A DNA stretch of 64,000 bases from Sphingomonas flavalba (lineage in GTDB: Bacteria; Pseudomonadota; Alphaproteobacteria; Sphingomonadales; Sphingomonadaceae), in the NCBI RefSeq assembly GCF_004796535.1, contig NZ_SPHY01000006.1:62001-126000 (forward strand), given 5' to 3'. Positions within the stretch are counted from its first letter, which is position 1. Every line of letters begins with the position of its first letter. Positions 1 through 10,411 of this stretch are shown here, piece after piece. The notes beneath the pieces are model-generated. The model saw only the letters and a list, made by a program, of their open reading frames with translations. It made no database searches and had not been told where the DNA came from. Both the position numbers and the translations under genes were made by a program.

Positions 1-609
1 CGCGGTTGTCGCGTCGTTGATCAACTGACCGCGGCGGATGTCGTGGAAGAACGGATAGATATGCAGGCGCGGCGCGACGATTTCGTTGCGGGCGCTGCGC
101 TCCTTGATTGCTTTCAGCCACTCGATCGGGCCGCCGCTGCCCAGGTCGCGCGCGGTGGTGATGCCATGCCCCATCCACAGTTTCAGGATATATTCGGACG
201 GGACGTTCTGGCCCTGGCTCAGCGTGTGCAGGTGGACGTGGGCGTCGACGAAGCCGGGCATCACGTAATGTCCGGTCAGGTCGACCTCATAGTCGCCTTT
301 GGCGGCACGTGCATTGGGGTCGATCGCCCCCGGCGCGCCGATCGTCTTGATCTCGGCGATCTTGTCGCCCGACAGGACGATGTCAGCCGGCCCCTGCGCC
401 GGCGCGCCCGTCCCGTCGATATAATAGACATTGCGCAGGATGATCCGGTTGTAGGGGCCGACACCTTCGGTGCGGTTAGGGATCGGATCGGCCTGCAGGG
501 CGCCCGGCGGGTCAGCCGCGATGGCCGACCCTCCGCCGAAGGCGACCGATGCCATCATGGACAGCAGGACGAGCTTAACCCCCCGTATGCGCCTTTTTTC
601 GCTACGCAT
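1..609 (-). CDS. Secreted amidohydrolase (3' end beyond window)
   Basis: The first 203 codons of a metal-dependent amidohydrolase whose C-terminus lies left of base 1. The ATG at 609 follows a clear AGGAGAG ribosome site. Residues 1-32 look like a signal peptide ending in AIAA. A beta-sandwich segment (about 55-112) leads into VMPGFVDAHVHLH, where H124 and H126 are the first two metal ligands of the family. The following KLWMGHGITTARDLG segment closely resembles the amidohydrolase at the right edge of the window (62922), so the two are relatives. Enzymes of this group hydrolyse peptide-like or cyclic amide bonds in the periplasm; the substrate cannot be told. It lies 53 bp downstream of a TonB receptor on the same strand and is probably co-transcribed with it, suggesting it acts on what the receptor imports. 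Confidence 0.88.
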   Translation of the reverse strand, partial: MRSEKRRIRGVKLVLLSMMASVAFGGGSAIAADPPGALQADPIPNRTEGVGPYNRIILRNVYYIDGTGAPAQGPADIVLSGDKIAEIKTIGAPGAIDPNARAAKGDYEVDLTGHYVMPGFVDAHVHLHTLSQGQNVPSEYILKLWMGHGITTARDLGSGGPIEWLKAIKERSARNEIVAPRLHIYPFFHDIRRGQLINDATTA

Positions 610-662
610 TTTCGTCTCTCCTAGATCGAATATTCCGATATTTCGAATGTGTGTCGGCCAAC

Positions 663-3593
663 TTAGAACTTGAAACGAACGCCAAGGAAGTAACGGCTAC
701 CGATGACGTCATAGAGAGACGGGTCCGTATTGGCGTCGCCGGCAAGGACGGTGCCCATGATCGGCGGCTTTTTGTTGAAGATATTGTCGATGCCGGCGAC
801 GATCTCAGCAAAGCTGGTGATCCGGAACTGCGACGACAGGTCGAAGTAGTATTGCGGGCTGGTCCGCTGCACCGCCGCCGTGATCCCCGGATAGAGCTTC
901 AGCACGCCGACCCGCCGCATGCTGCCGCGCAGGGTCAGCGGGCCGCTGTTGTAGGTCAGGTTGGTCTTGAGGCTCAGCTTCGGCGTGCCGTAGATGCCGT
1001 AGCCGGTACAGCCGCCGCCCATCCGGCCCGCGCAATCGCGCTTCGGCTGGCCGGCAAGCACCTGGGTCGACCGCTCGAGCATCCAGCTGGCAACGACCTG
1101 GAAGTCGAGCCGCGCCAGATCCCCGCCGATTGCCAGCGCATCCGGCAGGTCGACACGATAGTCGATCTGCGCGTCGATGCCGCGCACCGCCAACGTACCG
1201 ATGTTCTGCAGGTTGGTCGCCACATAATCGACCTGGCCGTTGGGCAGCCGGACGATGGCGCGGCAGGTCGTCGAATTCGGGTCCAAGTTGATGAAGCAGT
1301 CGGTCAGCGTCTGATCGGTGTTAACGCTGGCGATCGCCCCGGTGACGTCGATGTTGTAATAGTCGACGGTCAGGTTCAGCCGGTCCAGGAAGGGCGGGGA
1401 AATCACCGCGCCCACCGTCCAGGTCTTGGACTTTTCTTCCTGCAGCGCGGGGTTGCCGCCGGTCAGGGCCGTCATGCCGACCGTTCCCTGCTGCCAGTTG
1501 GGCAGGTCCACCGCCGGGACGCCCTGCGAAATGCATAGCTGCTGCTGGGCGGATGTCGGCTGGCGGGTGGCGACGCACGGGTCCTCGCCCGATCCGTAGG
1601 AACGGCCCATCGGGCGATAAAGCTCGTTCAGGGTCGGCGCCCGGATGGCGCTGTTATACGCGCCGCGGAAGCGGAGCCAGCGCACCGGCGCCCACTCGCC
1701 GCCCAGTTTCCAGGCGAACACGCTGCCGATCGTCGAATAATCGGCGTAGCGTGCCGCACCCTCGATCGCCAGCGAGTCCGCGAACGGCACGTCGGCCAGG
1801 ATCGGCACGCGGGTTTCGCCGAAAAACTCCTTCAGGTTGTAGGACCCGCTCGCCGCCGCCAGCGACGACGGACCGTATTCGCCGGCCAGGTCCTGCGGGC
1901 TGGGCAGGAAGCTGTAGCTGTCCTTGCGATATTCGACGCCGATCGCGATCGGCACCGGCCCCGCCGGCATCTCGAACAGGTTGCCGCTCAGCGAGGCGCC
2001 AGCGACGGTGCGTGAGAAGGATTCGACGCTGGCGCGCGGCGGGGTCAGGAAAGTCGCGGCGGACGGATCGAGCACGTCGATGCCGAACACGCTCGCCGGA
2101 ACACAGCCGCGCGACGTGTCGCGGCAGACCACCTGCCCGCTGCCGTCGACCACCGAGTCCAGCGACTGGGCCAGTCGGGTCAGCGAGATCTGCCCGGTGT
2201 TCAGCTGGTCGGTCCGGCTGTGCTGGTACTGGAAGAAGCTGTCCCAGCGCCAGGTACCGCTGCCCAGGCCGAACTCGCCGCGCAACCCGCCGGTCAGGTT
2301 GTAGGACTGACGTTCATACGCGTAATGGCGCGGGCCCAGTTCGGTTGAACGCCGGTTGGCGTTGATGACGATCGCATCGCCGTCGGCGTCGGTGTCGAAT
2401 ACCGCGGCGTTGTCGACGAAGAATTGCCGCACGGCCGGGGCCAGTGTCGGGTTGGTCGCGTAGTTGGGGATCAACAACTGCGTGCTACCGAGACCAGGCG
2501 TCTGCAGCGTCGACTGGTCGGGCGCCTGCTGAAAGGCGTTGACGTTGCGCATGTAGAACGCCTCGGCATAGGCCTCGACGCCATCGGTGATCTCGTAATG
2601 GCCGAGCGCCGAAATCTGGGTCCGCTCCAGCGGCCGCAGCAAATAGTTGTCGGCGGAATAGTTGAATGCGTTCTGCGGGGTACAATAGGGCAGCACCTCG
2701 CCGTTGACGCCGAAACGGATGCCGGTGATCGCGGTGCACGGGCCGCTCGGGGTCAGGTTGACGCCCTGGAGCTGCGCCAGCGTCGACGCGGTCAGGCCGA
2801 TGCGCGTGCCGGGGATGCTCCCGGAACCGCCGGGAACCAGCTCGCCGTTGATCGTATCCAGCGCCACCGACGAGAATCCGCGATGCTGCTGAAACACCGG
2901 CTTGCGCTTGGTGTAGGACATCGACAGCGTGACGTTGCCCCGCCCCTCGTCCAGATTGGCGCCGACCGTCGCGTCGATCTTGTGCGACGCACCATCATTC
3001 TTGAACGTCTCTCCGTACAGGTAATTGAAACCGAAACCGGAAAAATCCTTCTTGAGCAGGAAGTTGACCGCGCCAGCGATCGCGTCGGACCCGTAGACGG
3101 CCGACGCGCCGCCAGTGACGATCTCGACGCGCTCGACCAGCACGTCGGGAATGCTGGCAAGGTCGACTTGCCCGTCGGAATTGGCCGGGATGAAGCGGCG
3201 GCCGTTGATCAGCACCAGCGTCCGCGTCGCCCCGAGGCCGCGCAGGTTGGCGGTCAGCACACCAGACCCGCCGGCGGCGTTGACGTTGGAATTCTGCCCG
3301 GCGGCAAGCTGCGGGAACTCGTTCAGCGTGTTCTCGATCGTGACGCTGCCCGACAGTTGAAGGTCGGCGCCGCCGACGACCGTGGTCGGGCTGGGCGCCG
3401 CCAGATCGGTCCGCACCAGGCGCGATCCGGTGACAATGATGTCTTCGTGGACGGCGGTCTCGGCCGGGGCATCCTGAGCCGAGGCGACCTGCACCGGGAC
3501 CAGCATCGTGCCGATCAGCAAGGCGGTTGCGATACCCCGCCGACGTGCCCCTCGGAACCGCGCGCGCGCACTTTCGCTGTCGTGATTTTGCAT
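663..3593 (-). CDS. TonB-dependent outer membrane receptor (Oar-like, 976 aa)
   Basis: An outer membrane active-transport beta-barrel. The start is the ATG at 3593, preceded by GGAGGGAGAG; an ATG 24 bases upstream (3617) lacks such a site. An Arg-rich N-terminus and a hydrophobic stretch ending ASAQ form the signal peptide. A TonB-box-like DIIVTGSRL follows, then a plug domain with LINGRRF, VDLASIP, VERVEIVTGGASAVYGSDAIAGAVNFLL, a long barrel and a C-terminal Phe (VRFKF). The plug wording and length match the long receptors common in sphingomonads and resemble the receptor at 52235 more than the two shorter ones at 27196 and 41154. The downstream amidohydrolase is probably its partner. A sigma-70-like promoter lies 80 bp upstream. 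The ligand is unknown. Confidence 0.93.
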   Translation of the reverse strand: MQNHDSESARARFRGARRRGIATALLIGTMLVPVQVASAQDAPAETAVHEDIIVTGSRLVRTDLAAPSPTTVVGGADLQLSGSVTIENTLNEFPQLAAGQNSNVNAAGGSGVLTANLRGLGATRTLVLINGRRFIPANSDGQVDLASIPDVLVERVEIVTGGASAVYGSDAIAGAVNFLLKKDFSGFGFNYLYGETFKNDGASHKIDATVGANLDEGRGNVTLSMSYTKRKPVFQQHRGFSSVALDTINGELVPGGSGSIPGTRIGLTASTLAQLQGVNLTPSGPCTAITGIRFGVNGEVLPYCTPQNAFNYSADNYLLRPLERTQISALGHYEITDGVEAYAEAFYMRNVNAFQQAPDQSTLQTPGLGSTQLLIPNYATNPTLAPAVRQFFVDNAAVFDTDADGDAIVINANRRSTELGPRHYAYERQSYNLTGGLRGEFGLGSGTWRWDSFFQYQHSRTDQLNTGQISLTRLAQSLDSVVDGSGQVVCRDTSRGCVPASVFGIDVLDPSAATFLTPPRASVESFSRTVAGASLSGNLFEMPAGPVPIAIGVEYRKDSYSFLPSPQDLAGEYGPSSLAAASGSYNLKEFFGETRVPILADVPFADSLAIEGAARYADYSTIGSVFAWKLGGEWAPVRWLRFRGAYNSAIRAPTLNELYRPMGRSYGSGEDPCVATRQPTSAQQQLCISQGVPAVDLPNWQQGTVGMTALTGGNPALQEEKSKTWTVGAVISPPFLDRLNLTVDYYNIDVTGAIASVNTDQTLTDCFINLDPNSTTCRAIVRLPNGQVDYVATNLQNIGTLAVRGIDAQIDYRVDLPDALAIGGDLARLDFQVVASWMLERSTQVLAGQPKRDCAGRMGGGCTGYGIYGTPKLSLKTNLTYNSGPLTLRGSMRRVGVLKLYPGITAAVQRTSPQYYFDLSSQFRITSFAEIVAGIDNIFNKKPPIMGTVLAGDANTDPSLYDVIGSRYFLGVRFKF

Positions 3594-3672
3594 AACTCTC
3601 CCTCCAGTTTTCGTCATGTTTTTTTGGGCCCCGGTCGCACAGATTATGACCTTATTGCCGCGTATGAGACGT

Positions 3673-3700
3673 ATACTATATATCGTCTACACCCTGTCAA
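3673..3700 (-). promoter_or_regulatory. Sigma-70-like promoter for the TonB receptor
   Basis: On the minus strand a perfect TTGACA (3700-3695), a 16-bp spacer and TAGTAT (3678-3673) precede the receptor start at 3593 by about 80 bases. The surrounding DNA is much more AT-rich than the genes. The ATAGTAT core recurs upstream of the receptors at 27196 and 52235. Read by eye; no transcript evidence. Confidence 0.6.
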
Positions 3701-4062
3701 GGTGATGAACTTTTAAAAATTATGTGGTTATTTTCAGTATATTATTATTATATCTTAATAAATTTTCGAGGATAGGATTTTTGAGAAAATTTGCCCTTTT
3801 ACCTGCCCCCCACTGCGTCGGCGGCGCAGGCAGCAACGCCGGATCGGACGCCTCTGCCACCGGCATTGTCAGGGGATCGCAGCGCTTTAAGATACCGCCG
3901 CGCTGCAACGGTGCGCGGTCATCGGCGGTAGTCGCCGCGACTCGCGCTCACATGGGGAAAAATCGCTTCCGGCCCTAATCCGAACCAGCGGCCCAGCGGG
4001 TCAGCAGCAGCTCCACGAATGCCTCGATCGCCACGTCGTCCGTCTACAACACGGCGCCGCCG
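3701..4062. other. Intergenic region, AT-rich then GC-rich, possible gene relic
   Basis: About 360 bases without a convincing gene. Bases 3710-3795 are strongly AT-rich, the rest GC-rich. On the minus strand, directly after the otsA stop, a stretch at about 3978-4046 reads (from just after a stop) DDVAIEAFVELLLTRWAAG and ends in SD plus a TAG stop. It looks protein-like but has no start, so it may be the tail of a lost gene or of a longer ancestral reading frame. Nothing else is recognisable. Confidence 0.45.
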
Positions 4063-5447
<1,385 letters not shown>

Positions 5448-5466
<19 letters not shown>

Positions 5467-7259
5467 GGTTTGCTCAGCAGGACGGCGCAGTTGATCAGCC
5501 CGGCCAGCGAGTAGGTTTGCGGGTAATTGCCCCACAATTCCCCGGTCACCGGGTCGATGTCCTCGGACAGCAGGCCGGCGGGGGTTCGCCGCGCCAGTAT
5601 CTCCTCAAACAGGGCGCGCGCATCCGCGGTGCGGCCGATGGCGTGCAGCGCCTCGATCAGCCAGAAGGTGCACATGTTGAACGCGGTGTGCGGCATGCCG
5701 AAATCATCCTCGCTGTCGTAACGCAGCATGTTGGACCCGCGCCGCAAACCGGCCTCGACCGCCGCCAGCGTTCCCTTGAAGCGCGGGTCGTCGGGCGACA
5801 GGAAACGCAGTTCGAGCAGTTGGATCAGGCTGGCGTCGAGCGTGTCGCCGGCGAAGGTCGCGGACAGCCGGTTGCTCTCCGGCCGCCATGCCGCCTGTTC
5901 GATCCGCGCCCGCATGCCGTCCGCCCGCGCCTGCCAGAAGGCGGCCCGCGCCTCCAGCCCCAGCGCCGCCGCCGCATTGGCCAGCCGGTCGCAGGCGGCC
6001 CAGCACATCGCCGCCGAATAGGTGTGGACATGGGCACGGGTCCGCAATTCCCACAACCCGGCATCGGGCTGGTCATAGCGTTCCCACGCCCGCTCGCCGA
6101 CCGGCTCCAGCGCTTCGAAATCGGCGACGCCGGCCATCCGCAGCAGCCGATGATCGAAAAACGCCTGGGTGTTGGACAGGACGATCTGGCCATAGGCGTC
6201 ATGCTGCATCTGGTCATAGGCCTGGTTGCCGACGCGCACCGGCCCCATCCCGCGATAGCCGTTCAGGCCGGGCGCCACGCGCTCGGTCAGCGTCTGCTCG
6301 CCGCCGACCCCGTAGAGCGGCTGGATATGCCCGCCGGCGGCGTTGTCGACGATGTTGCGCAGATATTCGAGATAGCCCTCCAGCACGTCGAGCGCGCCCA
6401 GTCGGTTCAGCGCCTGGATCGTGTAATAGGCGTCACGGATCCAGCAGTAGCGATAGTCCCAGTTGCGGCCGGAATCGGCATGCTCGGGGATCGACGTCGT
6501 CATTGCCGCGACGATCGCGCCGCTTTCCTCATGCTGGCACAGCTTCAGGGTGATCGCGGCGCGAATCACCGCTTCTTGCCATTCGAACGGCGTCGCCAGC
6601 CCGCGCACCCAGTGGCGCCACTCCGTCGCTGTCCGGTCGAGCATCTGCTCCAGCGCGGCGACGATGTCGTCGGCGAAGCTCTCGTCGGGGCCAAGGTAGA
6701 AATGCAGGCTGCGTTCGACCCGGAACAACCGCTCGCTCTCGATCCAGCCGACCGGCGCCGTCGTCGACAGCCGGATCACGCCGTCGTCCAGCAGGTAGCG
6801 GATATGGTTGGTGCCGCGCGTATGGCCGGCCCGCGCGCTGCCCCAGCCCCGGCCAGGCCGCAGGCGGATGCGGACGCGCGGGGAACCGGATACCGGCCGG
6901 ACGATCCGCACGAAGGCGGTCGGCCGGAACATCCGCCCCAGCCGGCGGAAACGCGGTGCGAAATCGATGACCTCGATCGCGTTGCCGTCGCCGTCGCTGT
7001 GCCGGGTCACCAGCACCGGCGTGTTACGCAGATAGGCCTGACTGGTCTCGACGACGCCGTCCAGGTCGATCTCCCAGAAGCCGTAGGCACCCTCGCCCGC
7101 CGGCGGCTTGTCGTCGAGCAGCGACGAAAAGGCTGGCTCTCCGTCGATCCGGGGCAGGCACCCCCAGACGAACCGGCCGGACCGGTCGACCAGCGCGGAC
7201 ACCTGGCAATTGCCGATCGGCCAGAGGTCGAGCGTCGCGGTCACAGCGCTGCCAGCCAT
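5448..7259 (-). CDS. GH15 glucoamylase/trehalase-like glycoside hydrolase
   Basis: A 603-aa protein without a signal peptide, so cytoplasmic. It has the GH15 (alpha/alpha)6-barrel signatures RNWDYRYCWIRDAYYT, an HTYSAAMCWAACDR helix, HTAFNMCTFWLIEAL, and GLLSEDIDP followed by LWGNYPQTYSLAGLIN; the Glu residues near these segments are the usual acid and base. Family members hydrolyse alpha-1,4-glucan ends or, in mycobacteria and some other bacteria, trehalose. Its position between otsB and otsA, overlapping each by 19 bases, favours a role in trehalose turnover or glucan recycling. Trehalase versus glucoamylase cannot be decided from sequence alone. Confidence 0.9.
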
Positions 7260-7984
7260 GCGCGCACCGCCGCTACATCGGCTAGCCGGGCGGTCGCCGC
7301 CGTCGGCCGCGCCGGGCCGACCAGTATGCCGGCGCCGCCCAGCGCCACGCAGCGCGCAAAGCCGGCTTCGTCGGTCACGTCGTCGCCCAGAAAGACCGGC
7401 CGATGGCCGATGAACGGCGGCCCGGCCATCAGTGCGGCGATCGCGCTGCCCTTGTCCGCTCCCGCCACGCGCAATTCGACCACCATCTTGCCTTTCTGGA
7501 CGTGAAGCCCGTGTGTCGCCGCCAATTGCCCGGCTAGCGCCTCCGCCGCCGCTTCCGCCGCCGGGTCGCCCCGGTAATGCAGCGCGACGCCAAGCGACTT
7601 CGCCTCGACGACGATCGCCGCATTACCGGCGAACGCCCGCCGGAACGCCGCCTCGACCGCGTCGAGCGCCGCCGGTCGTGGCACCGGCACCGCTGGCACG
7701 CCGGGCCTGCGGCTTTCCGCGCCATGGCTGCCGACCACCACCAGCGCAGCCGCCGCCGGGCCGATCAGCGCGTCGAGCTGGGCGATCGACCGGCCGCTGA
7801 TCAGCGCCAGCCGCCCGCCGAGCCTGCCCGCCAGCCGGTGCAGCAGCGCTGCCAGCCCAGGGTCAACGACAACCCCGTCCGGGCGTTCCGCCAGCCCGAC
7901 CAGCGTACCGTCGAAATCCAGGAAAAGGCTGATGTCGCGGCTGTCCAATGCGGGGGGAACCGCCAGTGTCCGCTGCTGGTGCAT
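7241..7984 (-). CDS. otsB: Trehalose-6-phosphate phosphatase
   Basis: A HAD-superfamily phosphatase that removes the phosphate from trehalose 6-phosphate, completing the OtsA reaction. Motif I DFDGT lies at residues 23-27, motif II is the SGR segment (ALISGRSIAQLD), the conserved Lys follows in GADKGSAI, and motif IV is GDDVTDE. Length is 247 aa from the ATG at 7984; a GTG at 7999 would add five residues and neither has a strong ribosome site. It is the first gene of the otsB - GH15 - otsA cluster and overlaps GH15 by 19 bases. Confidence 0.94.
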   Translation of the reverse strand: MHQQRTLAVPPALDSRDISLFLDFDGTLVGLAERPDGVVVDPGLAALLHRLAGRLGGRLALISGRSIAQLDALIGPAAAALVVVGSHGAESRRPGVPAVPVPRPAALDAVEAAFRRAFAGNAAIVVEAKSLGVALHYRGDPAAEAAAEALAGQLAATHGLHVQKGKMVVELRVAGADKGSAIAALMAGPPFIGHRPVFLGDDVTDEAGFARCVALGGAGILVGPARPTAATARLADVAAVRAWLAAL

Positions 7985-8062
7985 CGCAAGAGGATACACG
8001 CCCAGGCCCGTCGGGACACCCCCCCTTGCCCGGTCGCCGCACTCCGCCGCCGCCCGCGGGCT

Positions 8063-10279
8063 CTAGCGCTCACCCGGCCGGTATTGCCGCCGGGTGTTCG
8101 CGGCGATCTCGTCCGGGTAGAAATGGACCGGCCGCAGCCGTCCGGCCGCGTAGGCCGCCGCCTGATCGGTGAAATGCGGCGACGCCGGGTCGCCGCTTTC
8201 GCCGCCGGCGCTGACCGCCCAGGCGCGCAGCCGCGGCGCGAATTCGACGACGGCGACAAAGCTGTTGCCGGTGCTGCCATACAGGCGCTTGGTGCCCGCG
8301 CCGCGCTGCGCACCGAATGAGGCCAGCGAGCCCCAATGCGCGGAAGCGAAGCCGACCGGCAGGCTGGGCTTGCCGTCGTCGAATACGCCGTCGATCGCGC
8401 CGGTCAGCCGCTGGAAGCGGTTGACCGCACCCCAGGGGACGCGCCAGTCGCCGAAATCCTTCCTCAGCCGGTCGAGCGCCTCGCCGAGCGCCGCCAGCGC
8501 CGTCGCATCGTCAAGATGATCGGCCAGATAGGCCGGCACGTTCCGTCGCGCCGCCTGCGCCGCCGGGCCGTAGCGCGTCCACAACACCTCGCCCCAGAAG
8601 ACGGCGATCGTCATCGGGCGGGATGTGACCCCCCAGCGATAGTCCCAGCCCCGCAGCATCGCGATCGCCGGGCCGAGCCGCGCCCGCCGCGCATCGCCTC
8701 GCGGCAGCGCATCGAACGCCGCCGTCAATTTCGGGATCAGGGTCGCAAAGGCCGGCTGATAGCTGTCATAAGCCGCCGCCATCAGGCTTTTCGGGGTGAA
8801 ATCGCGCTGGGCGCGGAGCAGCATGTCGGCGTGGACGCCGCGCGCATTCTCGCCGAACCGGTCCATGTAGCGCGGGAAATCCGCCGCCTTCGGGCTGGCG
8901 TCGCCGGCCGCCGTCCACGGCCAGTTGTTGGTGTTCATCACCCAGCCGCCGGGCGGGTTGCGGACCGACGGCAGCGCGGCGAGCGGGGTCAGCCCCTGCC
9001 AGTCGGTCGCAGGATCGGCACCGTCAACCGGGTCGGCATAGTCGAAGCGGTCGTCGCGGATCGGCACGAATTGCGGGTGGAGATAGGCGATGTCGCCATT
9101 GGCATCGGCATAAAGCGTGTTGTTCGACGAATTGGCGCTGAGCGCCGCGACCGCCATGAACGCCTGATAGTCCTGCGCCTTGGTCCGCAGGAAGGACTGC
9201 TGCAGCGCCGCCACCGGCCGGAACATCATCGCGATCGCGATCCACTTGCCGTCGCGCTCGCCGATCACCGGGCCGTGATGGGTGCGATAGACGGTGAAGC
9301 GCCGCTCCGCCTGCCCGCCGTCGGCGGTGCGATAGCGCAGGATCAGCGGCGCTTCGGCGACCGGCCGCCATTCGGCGCCATAGCGGTAATGGGGGCGGCC
9401 TTCGCGCCGGGCGATCGTCTCGGCGAACTCGTCGATATTGTCGACGCCGCTCGATGTGTGCATCCACCCGGCCCGCTCGTTGAAACCCTGATAGATGAAG
9501 AACTGCCCCCAGGTCGCCGCGCCATAGGCGTTCAGCCCCTCGTCGCTGGTCATCTGCAGTTCGGAGCGAAAATAGAAGCTGGTATGGGGATTGATCAGCA
9601 GCATCGCGTGGCCGTCGCGGCTGTTGCGGGGGGCGATGGCGATGCCGTTGGAACCGCGCGGCTCGCGCGGGCGCAGGCCGGCCTCCTCCGCCGTCGGCGC
9701 CAGCGCCTGCCCGCCATAGAAGCGGGCGAGCCCGGCCAGCGGAATCCGCTCTATGTCGCCGCCGATGCTGCCCTCGCTGAACGCCAGCGCCATCCACGGT
9801 TCGAACCGGGTGATCAGGCGCGGGCGGACATGCGGGTGGCTGGCAAGATAGTAATTCAGCCCGTCCGCCCAGGCGCGGGTCAGCGCGTGCAGCCAGGCCG
9901 GGCTGGCGGCGTGGCGGGCCTGCAGGTCGGTCGGGTCGATGTACAGCCGCATCCGCAGATCCTGCCAGATCGCCTTCTCGCCCTCGACCTCCGCCAGCCG
10001 GCCGAGCGCGGTGATGTAGTTGGTCTCCACCCGATTGAAGTCGTCTTCCGCCTGGGCATAGATCGCGCCGAACACGGCGTCGGCGTCGCTCTTGCCGCGG
10101 ACATGGGCGATCCCCCAATTGTCGCGGGTAATGGTGACGCGGGCCGCCGTATCACGCCAGCGCGCCGCGTCGTCCCCCACCGCCAGCGCCACGCCCGGCA
10201 GCAACAGCAGCAGCGCCAGCGCCATGCCCCACAGACCCGGCCGCAGGGCGGGCCGGGCCGCGCGATAAAGGGATGGCAT
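8063..10279 (-). CDS. Penicillin acylase family Ntn-hydrolase (AHL/lactam acylase-like)
   Basis: A 738-aa N-terminal-nucleophile amidase precursor. The ATG at 10279 has GGAGGA eight bases upstream; an in-frame TTG at 10306 does not. The signal peptide has the core WGMALALLLLLPGVALA. The alpha chain is followed by RGSNGIAIAPRNS; the Ser about 210 residues in is the expected autocatalytic cleavage site and nucleophile, and LINPHTSF and MNTNNWPW segments follow as in the family. Such enzymes cleave amide bonds of penicillins, aculeacin or N-acyl-homoserine lactones in the periplasm. The low gene-family specificity means quorum-signal cleavage is only a possibility. It is separated from otsB by 78 bp and from nnrS-like by 132 bp, so it may have its own promoter. 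Confidence 0.9.
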   Translation of the reverse strand: MPSLYRAARPALRPGLWGMALALLLLLPGVALAVGDDAARWRDTAARVTITRDNWGIAHVRGKSDADAVFGAIYAQAEDDFNRVETNYITALGRLAEVEGEKAIWQDLRMRLYIDPTDLQARHAASPAWLHALTRAWADGLNYYLASHPHVRPRLITRFEPWMALAFSEGSIGGDIERIPLAGLARFYGGQALAPTAEEAGLRPREPRGSNGIAIAPRNSRDGHAMLLINPHTSFYFRSELQMTSDEGLNAYGAATWGQFFIYQGFNERAGWMHTSSGVDNIDEFAETIARREGRPHYRYGAEWRPVAEAPLILRYRTADGGQAERRFTVYRTHHGPVIGERDGKWIAIAMMFRPVAALQQSFLRTKAQDYQAFMAVAALSANSSNNTLYADANGDIAYLHPQFVPIRDDRFDYADPVDGADPATDWQGLTPLAALPSVRNPPGGWVMNTNNWPWTAAGDASPKAADFPRYMDRFGENARGVHADMLLRAQRDFTPKSLMAAAYDSYQPAFATLIPKLTAAFDALPRGDARRARLGPAIAMLRGWDYRWGVTSRPMTIAVFWGEVLWTRYGPAAQAARRNVPAYLADHLDDATALAALGEALDRLRKDFGDWRVPWGAVNRFQRLTGAIDGVFDDGKPSLPVGFASAHWGSLASFGAQRGAGTKRLYGSTGNSFVAVVEFAPRLRAWAVSAGGESGDPASPHFTDQAAAYAAGRLRPVHFYPDEIAANTRRQYRPGER

Positions 10280-10411
10280 CGGCTTCGTCCTCCAGTCGGG
10301 CTCCAACCCGGCCCAGCAGCAGCGAGGCCGTCGTCATTGTCGGTTCCGCCGCCGATGTCCAGCACGCGTTCAAAGCGCGTTTCCCCGCTCGAGGCCCCCA
10401 CATGCCCGGCG

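Noticed and set aside
3720-3978. Short open frames on both strands in the gap before otsA
   Set aside because: No ribosome site, no motif, and half of the region is AT-rich promoter-like DNA.
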